A DNA stretch of 64,000 nt, from the NCBI GenBank assembly GCA_050692915.1, contig JBOGVU010000002.1, forward strand, positions 1 to 64,000. Direction: 5' to 3'. This DNA is from CALAEC01 sp050692915. Lineage in GTDB: Bacteria; Actinomycetota; UBA4738; CALAEC01. The translations under genes and the position numbers were made by a program. Under the pieces are notes generated by a model, which worked only from the letters and a program-made list of their open reading frames with translations, made no database searches and was not told the origin of the DNA. Below, piece after piece: positions 34,514 through 43,753 of the stretch (its first letter is position 1; every line of letters begins with the position of its first letter).

Positions 34514-35449
34514 ATGCACGCGTTGCGCGTTCACCAGCAGGAAGGCCCGGAGGGCCTCACGTACGAGGAGGCTCCCATACCCGAGCCGGGGACCGGCGAC
34601 GTCCTGGTCCGCGTCCACGCGGCGAGCTTCACCCCCACCGAGCTCACGTGGCCCTCGACCTGGGTGGACCGGCTGGGGCACGACCGGCGTCCGGTCATCC
34701 CCGCTCACGAGGTCTCGGGGACCGTGGAGGCCTTGGGATGGGGGACGACCGGGTTCGCTGTCGGCGATGCCGTGTACGGGCTGACCGACTGGTACCGGGA
34801 CGGCGCCCTGGCCGAGTACGTGGCGATGGAGGCGAGGAACCTGGCCCCCAAGCCGGCCTCCCTGGATCACGTCCAGGCGGCCGCACTGCCCATGCCCGGG
34901 CTGACCGCGTGGCAGGCCCTGTTCGTCCACGGCGGACTGTCCGAAGGCCAGCGGGTGCTGATCCACGGGGCGGGCGGGGGAGTGGGGACCGTCGCCGTCC
35001 AGCTGGCCCGGGCGGCGGGCGCCCACGTCATCGCCACCGGCAGAGCGTGGGCCCGGGACCGAGTGAGCGAGCTCGGCGCCGAGCGGTTCGTAGACCTCGA
35101 CCGGGAGCGGTTCGAGGAGGTGGCTGAAGGGGTGGACCTGGTAGTCGATCTCGTGGGTGGGGAGATCCTGCAGCGGTCGGCCGTCACGGTCAAAGAGGGA
35201 GGCATCGTCGTCTCCGTCGTGGAGGATCCGCGGGCGCAACTGGATGAGGTGCGCCAGGCCCGTGGGTTCTACTTCGTGGTGGAGCCGGCTCGCTCGGAGC
35301 TCGAGGAGCTGGCCCGTCGGGCGGATGCCGGCGACCTACGTCCCGTGGTGGGGGAGGTGTTCGACCTCGCCGACGTGGGCAAGGCGTTCGAGGCCAAGGC
35401 GGGCGGGGGCGTCCCGGGGAAGGTCGTGCTTCGGATCTGGGACCAGTGA
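34514..35449 (+). CDS. NADP-dependent quinone-oxidoreductase-like protein (MDR family)
   Basis: 311 aa, start ATG 34514 with GAAGGGAGGA upstream. GroES-like N-terminal domain (IPAHEVSGTVEALG) and Rossmann domain with VLIHGAGGGVGTVAVQLARA. It lacks the catalytic and structural Zn cysteines of alcohol dehydrogenases, so it belongs to the zinc-free quinone reductase/enoyl reductase branch. It reduces small quinones or enones with NADPH in known members. It stands alone in M5; no operon partner. Confidence 0.9.
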   Translation: MHALRVHQQEGPEGLTYEEAPIPEPGTGDVLVRVHAASFTPTELTWPSTWVDRLGHDRRPVIPAHEVSGTVEALGWGTTGFAVGDAVYGLTDWYRDGALAEYVAMEARNLAPKPASLDHVQAAALPMPGLTAWQALFVHGGLSEGQRVLIHGAGGGVGTVAVQLARAAGAHVIATGRAWARDRVSELGAERFVDLDRERFEEVAEGVDLVVDLVGGEILQRSAVTVKEGGIVVSVVEDPRAQLDEVRQARGFYFVVEPARSELEELARRADAGDLRPVVGEVFDLADVGKAFEAKAGGGVPGKVVLRIWDQ

Positions 35450-35832
35450 GCGTGTCACGGTCCATTCGGATTCAAGACCGCGACCCCCCGAAGCAGCGGG
35501 AGGTCAGTAAGGAAATGGCGATTCTGTCGATCTGGGAATCCCACCTCCCAAGATCCGCGCCGCTGGGGGCGCCGCGGTGACCGACGCCATCTGAGGGACA
35601 TGCCGCGGTACGCGGGATACCTTGGGCACGAATTCAGGTCACCTATCCCGGGAACGTCCGGGTCACCCGTGCCACGATCACGTGATGATGGCCCTCAAGG
35701 ATCAAGTGACGCCGGGTCTGTTCAGCATCACCTCGAACACGACAGCCAGGAGTGCGGCGATAGAAAGAGTGGGCAAGAAGGAGAGATCGTGGAGTCCCGG
35801 GAGAACTGCAGGCGGGTAGGCGTTCGGGACGA
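35450..35832. other. Intergenic region, no supported gene
   Basis: 383 bp between convergent genes. Short frames occur, but none has a recognisable product. Confidence 0.4.
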
Positions 35833-38800
35833 TCAGCCGCCCAGCGCGTGATGGTTCACGCGCTGCCAGGGATGCGTCCCGTAGACCGTCCGTAGCAGCG
35901 CATCGCTTACCGTCTGCGGGCCACAGGTCGGGGTCACGGTGGAGGTGATGTCCGAGAACGCGAGCTGCATCCCGCGAAGGTCCCACGTCGCGGTCATCGT
36001 CCGTCCGAAGCACCAGGGGTCCGCCCCCTCGGTGAACGTGACCCGGTCTTCCGAGACCGCGTACGTCCCGAAGGTGACCTGCGTGCTCCCGTTCTCGCCC
36101 TCGCGATGAAGCCGCCAGCGGCCGCCCGTCATGCTGAGCGTGTAGTCCCCCTCGTGACTCCGGACATCCCGGTCCGAGAGGAGTGGGGATCGGAGGTCGG
36201 CGTCGGTGATGGTCACCCGGTACGCGCCCTCAGGTCCGATCGGCTCGGTGCCGTCGGCCCCCTCGTTCGACGGGAGCGGCGAGGCGATCCCCGGCGACGA
36301 CGGACAGCTCTCGACGTGGAGATACTGTCGACACTCCTCGATCGTGAACGACCGCGTCAGTCGAGTTCGGGCGAGCCGCACGAGCTCGTCGATCGGCAGA
36401 ACGTGCACCCGCAGGGTGCCGTCGTACCCCGTGCTGGCGAGCCTCGTCCCGTCAGGGCTGAAGGCCACTCCGCTGAGACCGCCCGCATGTCCGCCGAGCG
36501 ACAGGATCTCGCGACCCGACGCGACTTCCCAGATCCTGGCGGCGCCGTCGTCGCCGGCCGTCGCGAGACGTGCGCCGTCGGGGCTGAATGCGACGTCCTG
36601 GACCCCGCCGGCTCCGGTCAGCGACGCGACCTTCTCGCCCGAGGACGTACTCCAGATCGCCGCGCCATCCCCGCCCGAGGTCGCGATCATCGTTCCGTCC
36701 GGGCTGAACGCGACACCGAGCGAGAGCCCGAGATTGACGTGGAGGTCGAGGACCTCCTCCCCCGACGCAACGTCCCACACGCGCATGGTGTCCCGGGCGA
36801 TCGAGGCGACCAGGCGACCGTCGGGGCTGAAGGCCACCTCGCCCACCCTGTCGCGAACGCCTCCCGGAAAGGCACGGAACGAACGGAGCGCCTCCCACGA
36901 GGAGGCGTCCCACAGGGTCACCGTCCCGTCACCTTCACCGGTGGCGATCAGGGACCCGTCCGGGGTCGCGGCGACGCTCCAGAGATCGTCCACGGCGTGG
37001 AACTCGATCTCCGCCCCGGAGACGGTCTCGAGGACCCGAACGCCCTGCGAGGAGGCGGCGTCGGACCAGCCGGCCGCCACGATCGTCGAGCCGGTCCGGT
37101 CGAACGCCCCCGCCCTGAGCGTCAGGGGATAGCTTCGGATCCGGTCGCCCGTCGACGAGTCCCACAGCCATCCTCCGCCCGGCGGCCATCCCGTGGTGAG
37201 GACGCTCGAGCCGTCCGGGCTGAACGCCACGCTGTTGATGATCTCCGGCTCTGCGCCTCCGAACACTTCGGAGCCGCCCTCCGGCGTCACGTCCCACACG
37301 CGTGCGGTCCCATCGCCACCGCCGGTGACGAGTCGCGTGCCGTCGGGGCTGAACGCCACCATGGCGACGAGGCCGGTATGGCCGGCGAGCACGCGGAGCT
37401 GTGTTCCCGTCGTCGCGTCCCAGATCCGCGCCGTCCCGTCGGTACTGCCCGTCGCGAGGAGGCTGCCGTCGGCGCTCCAGGCGAGGCCCAAGACGTCGCC
37501 GGTGTGACCTTCGAGCGAGAGGATCTCGCGCCCCGTCGTGGCGTCCCAGATCGTGGCGGTGCGCTCCCCCCCGGTCGCGATCTCGCTCCCATCTGGGCTG
37601 TAGATGGCTCCCCCGGCCGCGCCAGGGATGGTGCGGACCCGGCGCCCCGTCTGGACCGCGTAGATGGACACGGCGTCCCCTTCGCCTCCGCATGTGCCGA
37701 CGGTGACGTATGCGCCGTCGGGGCTGATGCTCGGGCTGCTGCAGAAGCCGAGGTCGCCGTCGTGCATCGTCTGCACGACCACGCCGGTCCTCGCGTCGAC
37801 GATCGTCATGCCGGTGCCCTCGCCCGAGTGCCCGATCGCCACGAGTCGGCCATCCGGGCTGAACGAGGCGCCGGCGCCCGCCCGTGGGAGGCCGGGGAGG
37901 GCGTGGAGCTGTCGTCCCGTGCGCGTGTCCCAGACGATCGCCCGGCCGTCGTTGGCGCCGGTGACCAGTCGGGAACCGTCCGGACTGAACGCCACGCTGA
38001 AGATGTCGGCGTCGTGACCGCTGAGTCGGTGGACGAGCGCGCCCGTCCGCGCGTCCCACAGCATCGCGTCGACCTGCTCGTTCCCGCCGACCGTCCCACC
38101 CGTCGCAAGCAGACGCCCGTCGGGGCTCCACGCCACGTTCCCTGTAGAGGGGTGTTCGATCGTGAACAGCAGCCGGTCGGCCGCCACCGCGTCGTGCAGC
38201 GCCTTCTCCGCCTCGGGCAACACCGTCGCGTCCGGACGCGTCGTCTCGACCGCCTGGAGCGCGAGCAGGATGCTCCGCTCCGGCTCGACCTCCAGGTTCG
38301 CGGTCGCCGCCGCGGTGAGCTCTCGGGCCGTGGCGATCCGTGCCTCCCGCTCGACCCGGCGGCCCTGGTTGACGGCGATCGCGGTGAGCGCCGACGCGAC
38401 GAGCGCCGCCACGGACAGGACCGCCACGAGCCCGCGCAGCCGCCGGACGGACCGCCGTTCCAGGGCGGCCTCACGCTCGGCGCGTAGCCGCTCCGCCTGG
38501 CGCTGGCGATCCCGCTGATCGATGCTCGCGGTGACGAACGTCCGCTCGGGCCCGGTCAGCGCGATCCGCGTCGCCGCCGACCACGCCTCGACCTGCTCGA
38601 GCCGCGTCCCGCCGAGCAGGAAGCTGTGGTCCCGGCCGGCCCCCTCCCACTCGGTGGCGGCCGCGGCGACCCGCTGCTGCATCTGCAGGTCCTCCCGCGC
38701 CGCGTCGATCCAGCGCCGCAGCCGGCTCCAGCTCCGCAGCAGCGCCTCGTGTGCCACCTCGACCGTCGGTTCCCGGGAGACGGGATGCCGGTCGAACGCG

Positions 38801-41397
38801 AGCAGGCGGTGCCGGCCGAACGCGTCGACGGCGGCCTTCATGGCCGCCGGGTCGACCTCCAGCTCGTCGAGTTCGCTCATCGGCACGCGACGGCGCGTGT
38901 CCTCCCGTCCCTCGCTAAGCGTCACCAGTCGCAGCAGGAGCTGGCGGGAGGCGTTCCGCGACGCCGCGTCGAAGGCCGCGTAGAGCTCCTCGGCGCGACG
39001 GGCGAGCGCGCCGGCAACGCCGCCGATCTCGCGGTACGCCGCGGCGGTGAGCTCGCCGTCCCTGCGTCGCTCGAAGAGCTCGGTGAGCGCGTACTGCAGC
39101 AGAGGGAGGGCGCCGGGTCGCTCCACGACATCGGCGACGGTCTCCGCGATGAGGGCGGGATCGCAGCCCACACCGACCCGCTCGGCAGGGCCGGCGATCG
39201 CCCGCTCCAGCTCGTCGGGCGACAGCGGTGTGATGGGCTCCGTGCGCGCGCCGAGCAGGCGGCCGAACTCCGTGTAGGCGAGCGGGCGGTCGTAGAAGTC
39301 GGCGCGGAGGGTGAGGATCACCCGCACCCGGCTTCGAGGGTCCGTCACCGCGGCGCGGAGCCCGTCCATGAACACGCGTCGCGCACGCTCGTCCTCGGTG
39401 AGCGTGAACAGCTCCTCGAACTGGTCGACGAAGAGCACGAGCTCCGAGCCGTCGTCGGGGAGGACTCGCTTGACCGCGCGGAGCAGGCCGAGGTCGTCGC
39501 GCTCGAGCTGGTCGATCAGGCTGGGCGGCTGGTGCACCGACACGCGGAGCAGCGCGGCCTCAAGCTCCTCGAGCGGGTGCGCCCCGGGGAACATCTCCGC
39601 GTAGAACCAGTGCCGTGAGTCCGGGAGCGCGGCTCGCAGCGCAGGCAGGAGCCCCGCCCTCACGACCGAGGACTTCCCGCTCCCCGAGGGGCCCACGAAC
39701 GCCAGCAGGCGCGAACTGGGATCGCGCTCCACGAGCCGGCCCACGAGCCGTTCGACGAGCGCCTCCCGGCCGAAGAAGTCGGCCGCATCCGCCTCTTCGA
39801 ACGGACGCAGCCCCTTGTAAGGGTTCGTCACGGCGCCGGTCGGGCGGCGCGTGGCCTTCCGTGCTCCGATGGCGCCCCGAAGCGCCGTGGCCATGGCGAC
39901 GACGTCCTCGTACCGCTCCTCCGGCTGTTTCGACGTCGCCCGGTCGATGACCTCGTCGAGCGCCACGGGGAGCCCCGGGCGCACCGTCGAGACCGGCGGC
40001 ACCGGATCCGACAGCCCGCGCTGCAGGAGGGCGGCGAGGGACTCCTCCCGGAGCGGCGGTCCGCCTGTCAGCGCCTCGAAGGCGACGATGCCGAGGCTGT
40101 AGAGGTCGGTCCGCGGCGTGACCGGCTCTCCCCTGATCTGTTCCGGCGCCAAGTACGCGGGCGTCCCGGGGGAGTGGATGCCCGCGGTCGCCGTCGCCAG
40201 GTCCTTCGCGATCCCGAAGTCCGACAGGTACGCGTTCCCGTCCTCGTCGAGGAGGATGTTCGCCGGCTTCACGTCGCGGTGGATGATGCCCTCCCGGTGG
40301 GCCGCTGCCAGGGCCTGCGCCACCTGGTCGATCGCCTCGACGACGAAGGACGGATCGAGCGGTCCCTCCTTCTCGATGCGTCGGGCCAGGCTGCCGCCCG
40401 ACAGGAGGCGCATCACCAGGTACGCGGCTCCGGGCTCCCGCCAGTAGTCGTGGAGCGGGACGACATGCGGATGCTCGAGCCGAGCGACCAGCTGCGCCTC
40501 GCGCTCGAACCAGCGGACGAAGTCCGGGTCGGTCGCCAACTCCCGGTGGATCGACTTGATCGCCACCTCGCGCCCGATGGCGGGCTGAAGCGCGCGGTGG
40601 ACGACGCCGAACGCGCCCTGCCCGATCGTCTCCAGGAGCCGGTATCCACGCAGCGGCCGTCCCGTGGCGTCGAGGCCCTCGTCCTGGCGGAGGATCCGCT
40701 CGTGCAGCCGTCGAAGCTCCTGCGACGGGTCGATGCCGAGCTCGTCTGCGAGGATCTCCCTGGCCCGCTGGAACGCGGTCAGCGCGTCGCCCTGCCGGCC
40801 CGACCGGTAGAGCGCGAGCATCAGGTGGGCCCACAACCGCTCGCGGAGCGGGTTGGCGGCGACGAGCGGCTCGAGCTCGGCGACGAGCGCGCCGTGCCGC
40901 CCGAGCTCGAGCTCGGCGGCGTGCCGTTCCTCCTGAGCCTGGAGCTTGAGCTCTTCGAGCCGAGCCGCCTCGCCCTGGAGCGACGGCTCGCCAGCGAGGT
41001 CGGCGAGCGCCGGACCGCGCCATAGGCCCAGCCCTTCGCCGAGGAGCTCGGCGGCCCGCTCCGGGTCGCCGCTCGTGCGGGCGTCGCGAAGGATCGACTC
41101 GAACCGCGCGGCGTCGACCTCGGTCGGGTCGGCCCGGAGCACGTAGCCCGGTGGCCGTCCCTCGAGCCGCTCGGCGCCGAGGGCACCGCGCAGGCGGGAG
41201 ACGTAGCCCTGGAGCGTGTTCCTGGCCGCGGGCGGCGGGTCCTCGCCCCAGACGGCGTCGATCAGGATCTCGGCCGGCACGACCTGGTTCGCGCGGACGA
41301 CGAGGTGCGCGAGCACCAGGCGCTGCTTGGGACCGCCGAGCGGGATCGGGCCGCTCCCTTCGGAGGCCGCGACGGGTCCGAGGACGCGGAACTCCAC
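35833..41397 (-). CDS. Giant BTAD-Ser/Thr kinase-nSTAND-WD40 signalling protein (paralog B) with extra C-terminal domain
   Basis: 1854 aa from GTG 41397, which aligns VEFRVLGPVAA with the start of paralog A; an upstream ATG at 41451 adds 18 unrelated residues. Same order as paralog A: SARP/BTAD (1-245), kinase (IIHRDVKPANILL near 372, SDFGIAKD, GTPAYLAPEQIRG), nSTAND (GPSGSGKSSVV near 569, LVLFVDQFEELF), one transmembrane helix near 985-1005, and WD40 repeats about 1070-1695. It then adds about 150 residues (ITDADLRSPLLSDRD, GDYTLSMTGGRWRLH, FGRTMTATWDLRGMQLAFSD) resembling a lipocalin-like or DUF beta-barrel, which paralog A lacks. The kinase activation segment is more standard than in A. 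Ligand and target genes unknown. Confidence 0.9.
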   Translation of the reverse strand: MEFRVLGPVAASEGSGPIPLGGPKQRLVLAHLVVRANQVVPAEILIDAVWGEDPPPAARNTLQGYVSRLRGALGAERLEGRPPGYVLRADPTEVDAARFESILRDARTSGDPERAAELLGEGLGLWRGPALADLAGEPSLQGEAARLEELKLQAQEERHAAELELGRHGALVAELEPLVAANPLRERLWAHLMLALYRSGRQGDALTAFQRAREILADELGIDPSQELRRLHERILRQDEGLDATGRPLRGYRLLETIGQGAFGVVHRALQPAIGREVAIKSIHRELATDPDFVRWFEREAQLVARLEHPHVVPLHDYWREPGAAYLVMRLLSGGSLARRIEKEGPLDPSFVVEAIDQVAQALAAAHREGIIHRDVKPANILLDEDGNAYLSDFGIAKDLATATAGIHSPGTPAYLAPEQIRGEPVTPRTDLYSLGIVAFEALTGGPPLREESLAALLQRGLSDPVPPVSTVRPGLPVALDEVIDRATSKQPEERYEDVVAMATALRGAIGARKATRRPTGAVTNPYKGLRPFEEADAADFFGREALVERLVGRLVERDPSSRLLAFVGPSGSGKSSVVRAGLLPALRAALPDSRHWFYAEMFPGAHPLEELEAALLRVSVHQPPSLIDQLERDDLGLLRAVKRVLPDDGSELVLFVDQFEELFTLTEDERARRVFMDGLRAAVTDPRSRVRVILTLRADFYDRPLAYTEFGRLLGARTEPITPLSPDELERAIAGPAERVGVGCDPALIAETVADVVERPGALPLLQYALTELFERRRDGELTAAAYREIGGVAGALARRAEELYAAFDAASRNASRQLLLRLVTLSEGREDTRRRVPMSELDELEVDPAAMKAAVDAFGRHRLLAFDRHPVSREPTVEVAHEALLRSWSRLRRWIDAAREDLQMQQRVAAAATEWEGAGRDHSFLLGGTRLEQVEAWSAATRIALTGPERTFVTASIDQRDRQRQAERLRAEREAALERRSVRRLRGLVAVLSVAALVASALTAIAVNQGRRVEREARIATARELTAAATANLEVEPERSILLALQAVETTRPDATVLPEAEKALHDAVAADRLLFTIEHPSTGNVAWSPDGRLLATGGTVGGNEQVDAMLWDARTGALVHRLSGHDADIFSVAFSPDGSRLVTGANDGRAIVWDTRTGRQLHALPGLPRAGAGASFSPDGRLVAIGHSGEGTGMTIVDARTGVVVQTMHDGDLGFCSSPSISPDGAYVTVGTCGGEGDAVSIYAVQTGRRVRTIPGAAGGAIYSPDGSEIATGGERTATIWDATTGREILSLEGHTGDVLGLAWSADGSLLATGSTDGTARIWDATTGTQLRVLAGHTGLVAMVAFSPDGTRLVTGGGDGTARVWDVTPEGGSEVFGGAEPEIINSVAFSPDGSSVLTTGWPPGGGWLWDSSTGDRIRSYPLTLRAGAFDRTGSTIVAAGWSDAASSQGVRVLETVSGAEIEFHAVDDLWSVAATPDGSLIATGEGDGTVTLWDASSWEALRSFRAFPGGVRDRVGEVAFSPDGRLVASIARDTMRVWDVASGEEVLDLHVNLGLSLGVAFSPDGTMIATSGGDGAAIWSTSSGEKVASLTGAGGVQDVAFSPDGARLATAGDDGAARIWEVASGREILSLGGHAGGLSGVAFSPDGTRLASTGYDGTLRVHVLPIDELVRLARTRLTRSFTIEECRQYLHVESCPSSPGIASPLPSNEGADGTEPIGPEGAYRVTITDADLRSPLLSDRDVRSHEGDYTLSMTGGRWRLHREGENGSTQVTFGTYAVSEDRVTFTEGADPWCFGRTMTATWDLRGMQLAFSDITSTVTPTCGPQTVSDALLRTVYGTHPWQRVNHHALGG

Positions 41398-41645
41398 GCG
41401 CGTACCGTAGCCCCGTTCGGCGAGCCCGTGAAGTCCCTCGATCCGGCCCATGCGGCCGAGCCTCGGGCGGCGCGCTTGCAGACGGCTGCAATCCCAGGTC
41501 GGAGCCCCGATCCGGGCTCGCGCGGGGCCCGCCGATCGACCCGCTTCCAGCGTTCTTCAAGCCCCTCGCACTCGAGCCTCATGAGCCCGGCTCGACCGTC
41601 CGCGCATGCGGACGACACGGTGGATCGGAGCGGCGGTGGTGGGCG

Positions 41646-41990
41646 GTGGCGATTGCCGCCGAAGCGGTGGTCCTGCGGGCTGCGGAGGGCGCCCCGGCGG
41701 TGACGTTCGAGCCGGCGGCGGTGGTCGGTGGGACGCCGGAGCAGGTGGAGATGGCCCGCTGGGCGGTCGGTCGGTTCGAAGTGGCTGGCCTGGCGCTCCC
41801 GCCCGTCGAGATCCGGTTCCACGACGACATGGACGGGTGCGGCGGGCACCTGGGGTTCTACCGGGGCGGCGGCGTCGACATCTGCGGCATCTCTACGAAC
41901 CTGATCGCCAGGCGGAACCTGCTGCACGAGATGGCCCACGCGTGCGCGGAGGAGAACGTGAGGTCACGCAGCGAGCCGGTCTCCACGTGA
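41646..41990 (+). pseudogene. Truncated zinc metallopeptidase-like protein
   Basis: 114 aa from GTG 41646. The C-terminal part has LLHEMAHACAEEN, a zinc HExxH motif, preceded by a conserved-looking Cys-containing region (DGCGGHLGFYRGGGVDICG). Relatives continue well past HExxH to supply the third ligand; this frame stops 17 residues after it. It is probably a 3'-truncated gene. A short genuine protein is possible but less likely. Confidence 0.55.
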
Positions 41991-42112
41991 CCCGCGTGGT
42001 CGTGGCGATGGAGGCCACGGATCCCCGACATCGGGGTGCGACATGAGCGGAACCGTTGCCGCCGAGAAGTCGGCGTGGGCCGACCGGTGGCGACCGAGAA
42101 AGGAGAAGGGTG

Positions 42113-42550
42113 ATGAAGCGGACCTTGGGGCTCGCCGTGGCGGTTGTCGTCGCTGCCATCGTGGCGACGGCCGGCCCTGCCACGGCGACCGCGCGGAGTG
42201 GCGAGCTGCACGTGACGAAAGAGTGCTCGCAGTACGACGGCACGGTGGGGTCGTTCTGCACGATCACCTCGTCGAACATCAACACGATCAGGCCCGGCAT
42301 GCGGGTGACCTATCTACAGGCCCCGGCCGAGGGCGTGCTGGACGCAGACATCGTCCTGTCGTTCGAGCACGGGAGCGCCGCGTCCGGCCACGTCCTGCTC
42401 GACCTGACGACGGCTCAGGGTCGCGTGACGTTCTCGGGCGGGACCGGCAGGTTCACCCACTTCACGGCGGACGCCGTCGTCTCGGTCGATTCGGCCGGGG
42501 TGTGGCACTGGGACGGAACCTACAGCTTCACCGGGTCCGACGGGGAGTGA
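42113..42550 (+). CDS. Secreted protein, unknown function
   Basis: 145 aa, strong RBS AAGGAGAAGG before ATG 42113. Signal peptide to about residue 27 (LAVAVVVAAIVATAGPATA). The mature part is beta-rich with a Cys pair (KECSQYDG, GSFCTITSS) and GRVTFSGGTGRFTHFTADAVV, recalling the allene-oxide-cyclase-like barrel of small secreted actinobacterial proteins. That family call is tentative. Function unknown. Confidence 0.7.
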   Translation: MKRTLGLAVAVVVAAIVATAGPATATARSGELHVTKECSQYDGTVGSFCTITSSNINTIRPGMRVTYLQAPAEGVLDADIVLSFEHGSAASGHVLLDLTTAQGRVTFSGGTGRFTHFTADAVVSVDSAGVWHWDGTYSFTGSDGE

Positions 42551-42889
42551 GCGCATACCACCGGCCTTCGACGGGTTCTGAGCAAGACCTCGAGCGAGCG
42601 GCCGGCCCACGCGAGCCGGCCGCTCGCGGGCACGCCGATCCCCGCCGGATCCCGGTGACGCACGGCACACCCCGATCCTGGCGCCCGGCAGGGACCGCGA
42701 CACTCGGCCCACGTACCGTCGCCCCGCGACCGCGTGGAGCGGTTCCTGAGGAGCGGGGATCAAAGCGAACGGATGCGGTCGCTTCGAGAGGAAGGAGGCC
42801 AAGACGGAACAGCACATGTGGTTTCGGATGAGTTCTGCTCGGTGGACGCAGTTGGCGGCATCGACCGCCACCACGGGAAGGAGGCACGC
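42551..42889. other. Intergenic region, nothing recognised
   Basis: 339 bp before the next small secreted-protein gene. Promoter elements are not clear; GGAAGGAGG just before 42890 is the RBS of that gene. Confidence 0.35.
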
Positions 42890-43150
42890 ATGAAGCATGG
42901 GCTTGCACTCGTATCAGGGCTGGTCCTCGGACTCGCCGCCTTCGCCGGCAGTGCGGCAGCGGCACCGAATCCAACCCCCAACGGGTTTGTGGGAGCTTGC
43001 AACATGCTGGCGTCCTGGCCAGGCGCGGGCCCGGGGAACGGCGTCGGAGTCCAGCCGGGAGGAGGCATGGAACGGGCGATGTCCGTCGACAACCCGAACG
43101 GAAACGATGGCATGTTTCATGCCGTGTTCGTCTCCAACGGTGACTGCTGA
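42890..43150 (+). CDS. Small secreted protein (86 aa)
   Basis: Start ATG 42890 after GGGAAGGAGG. Signal peptide to about residue 25 (LVLGLAAFAGSAAAAP). The mature 61 residues are Gly/Pro/Asn-rich (GACNMLASWPGAGPGNGVGV, NPNGNDGMFHAVFVSNGDC), with two Cys that could form a disulfide. Similar short Gly/Asn-rich exported proteins are common in actinobacteria. Function unknown. Confidence 0.7.
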   Translation: MKHGLALVSGLVLGLAAFAGSAAAAPNPTPNGFVGACNMLASWPGAGPGNGVGVQPGGGMERAMSVDNPNGNDGMFHAVFVSNGDC

Positions 43151-43177
43151 CGTCACCCGTCCCTGAGCGACACCCTG

Positions 43178-43221
43178 AAGACGGCGACGCCACCCGCTCC
43201 AGCGGCTGGCGTCGCCGTCTT
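43178..43221 (+). terminator. Strong hairpin after the small secreted-protein gene
   Basis: Perfect 14-bp stem AAGACGGCGACGCC/GGCGTCGCCGTCTT with a 16-nt loop, 27 bp after the stop. No long T run follows. Confidence 0.75.
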
Positions 43222-43527
43222 ACCCCGGCTCGTGCTCGCCAGCGCCTCCCAGACGGCTGGGGCCGGCCCCTCTGAGGGGCCCTATGAGGGGACGCAAGGC
43301 TCGGTCCGAGTGGTGGCGCTGGCGTTAGCCGGGGCCGGTTCGGCTCAATCGAGACCCGCCGGCGCCGAATCGGACTGGCCAATGAGGACGATGGTGGGCG
43401 CCTGAAGCAGTCCAGAGGCTTAGTTCCGGGACAAGGCGCTCCAGACAGCAAGAGGGTAGGCGATGACGATGACGACCCGGTCGGCGGGGCGGGGGAGGGG
43501 AAGGGAGTCGAGATCGGGACCCGATTC

Positions 43528-43629
43528 TTGTGTCTAATTTGTGTCTGACTCACGTGATCTGACGTGATCTCAGGTGATCTCAGGTGATCTGTGAGCAGCG
43601 GATATGCCTGAGCCGACCTGGAAATGCAG
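43528..43629 (+). repeat. Right end R6 of cassette M5 (best-preserved)
   Basis: Arms TTGTGTCTAA (43528-43537) and TTGTGTCTGA (43539-43548). CT follows, then four tandem 10-mers CACGTGATCT, GACGTGATCT, CAGGTGATCT, CAGGTGATCT (43551-43590), then GTGAGCAGCGGATATGCC and the rest of the 33-bp segment (43591-43623), identical to R3. The arm sequence matches L1, not the GTGGC version of its neighbours. Confidence 0.9.
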
Positions 43630-43672
43630 CTCATAACCCAGAGGTCGCTGGTTCAAATCCAGCCCGCGCAAC
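43630..43672 (+). repeat. att core copy 6
   Basis: Perfect 43-bp copy. Downstream similarity to the tRNA locus is the longest of all (GAGCGAAACCGCAGGTAGA, then CCTAAAGGCGGC). Confidence 0.95.
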
Positions 43673-43698
43673 GAGCGAAACCGCAGGTAGATGACCTA

Positions 43699-43753
43699 AA
43701 GGCGGCTCCTCTGACCGAGGAGCCGCCGCTTTTTGTGGCTAATTTGTGGCTAA
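43699..43753 (+). terminator. Left end L6: terminator hairpin plus arm repeats
   Basis: Stem GGCGGCTCCTC...GAGGAGCCGCC (about 43701-43727), a T run, then TTGTGGCTAA at 43733-43742 and 43744-43753, 61 bp from the core. Confidence 0.8.

Larger units (their letters stand above)
34145..43629. mobile_element. Cassette M5: second giant kinase/WD40 cargo, no integrase
   Basis: 9.5 kb between cores 5 and 6. It holds a quinone-oxidoreductase-like gene, giant paralog B, a broken metallopeptidase and two small secreted proteins. No recombinase is present. Confidence 0.8.

Noticed and set aside
35597..35860. Small ORF in the gap downstream of the quinone oxidoreductase gene
   Set aside because: No RBS, no recognisable motif, and it ends inside the 3' end of the giant gene on the other strand.
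27652..40500. Long open frames antisense to the two giant kinase genes
   Set aside because: They are GC-driven shadows: low-complexity Arg/Pro/Gly products with no domain match, opposite strongly conserved coding sequence.
26776..41397. Firm call of the giant proteins as anti-phage (Avs-like) defence
   Set aside because: nSTAND and WD40 parts alone do not show this. No defence-specific effector domain is visible and the BTAD part points to transcriptional control.
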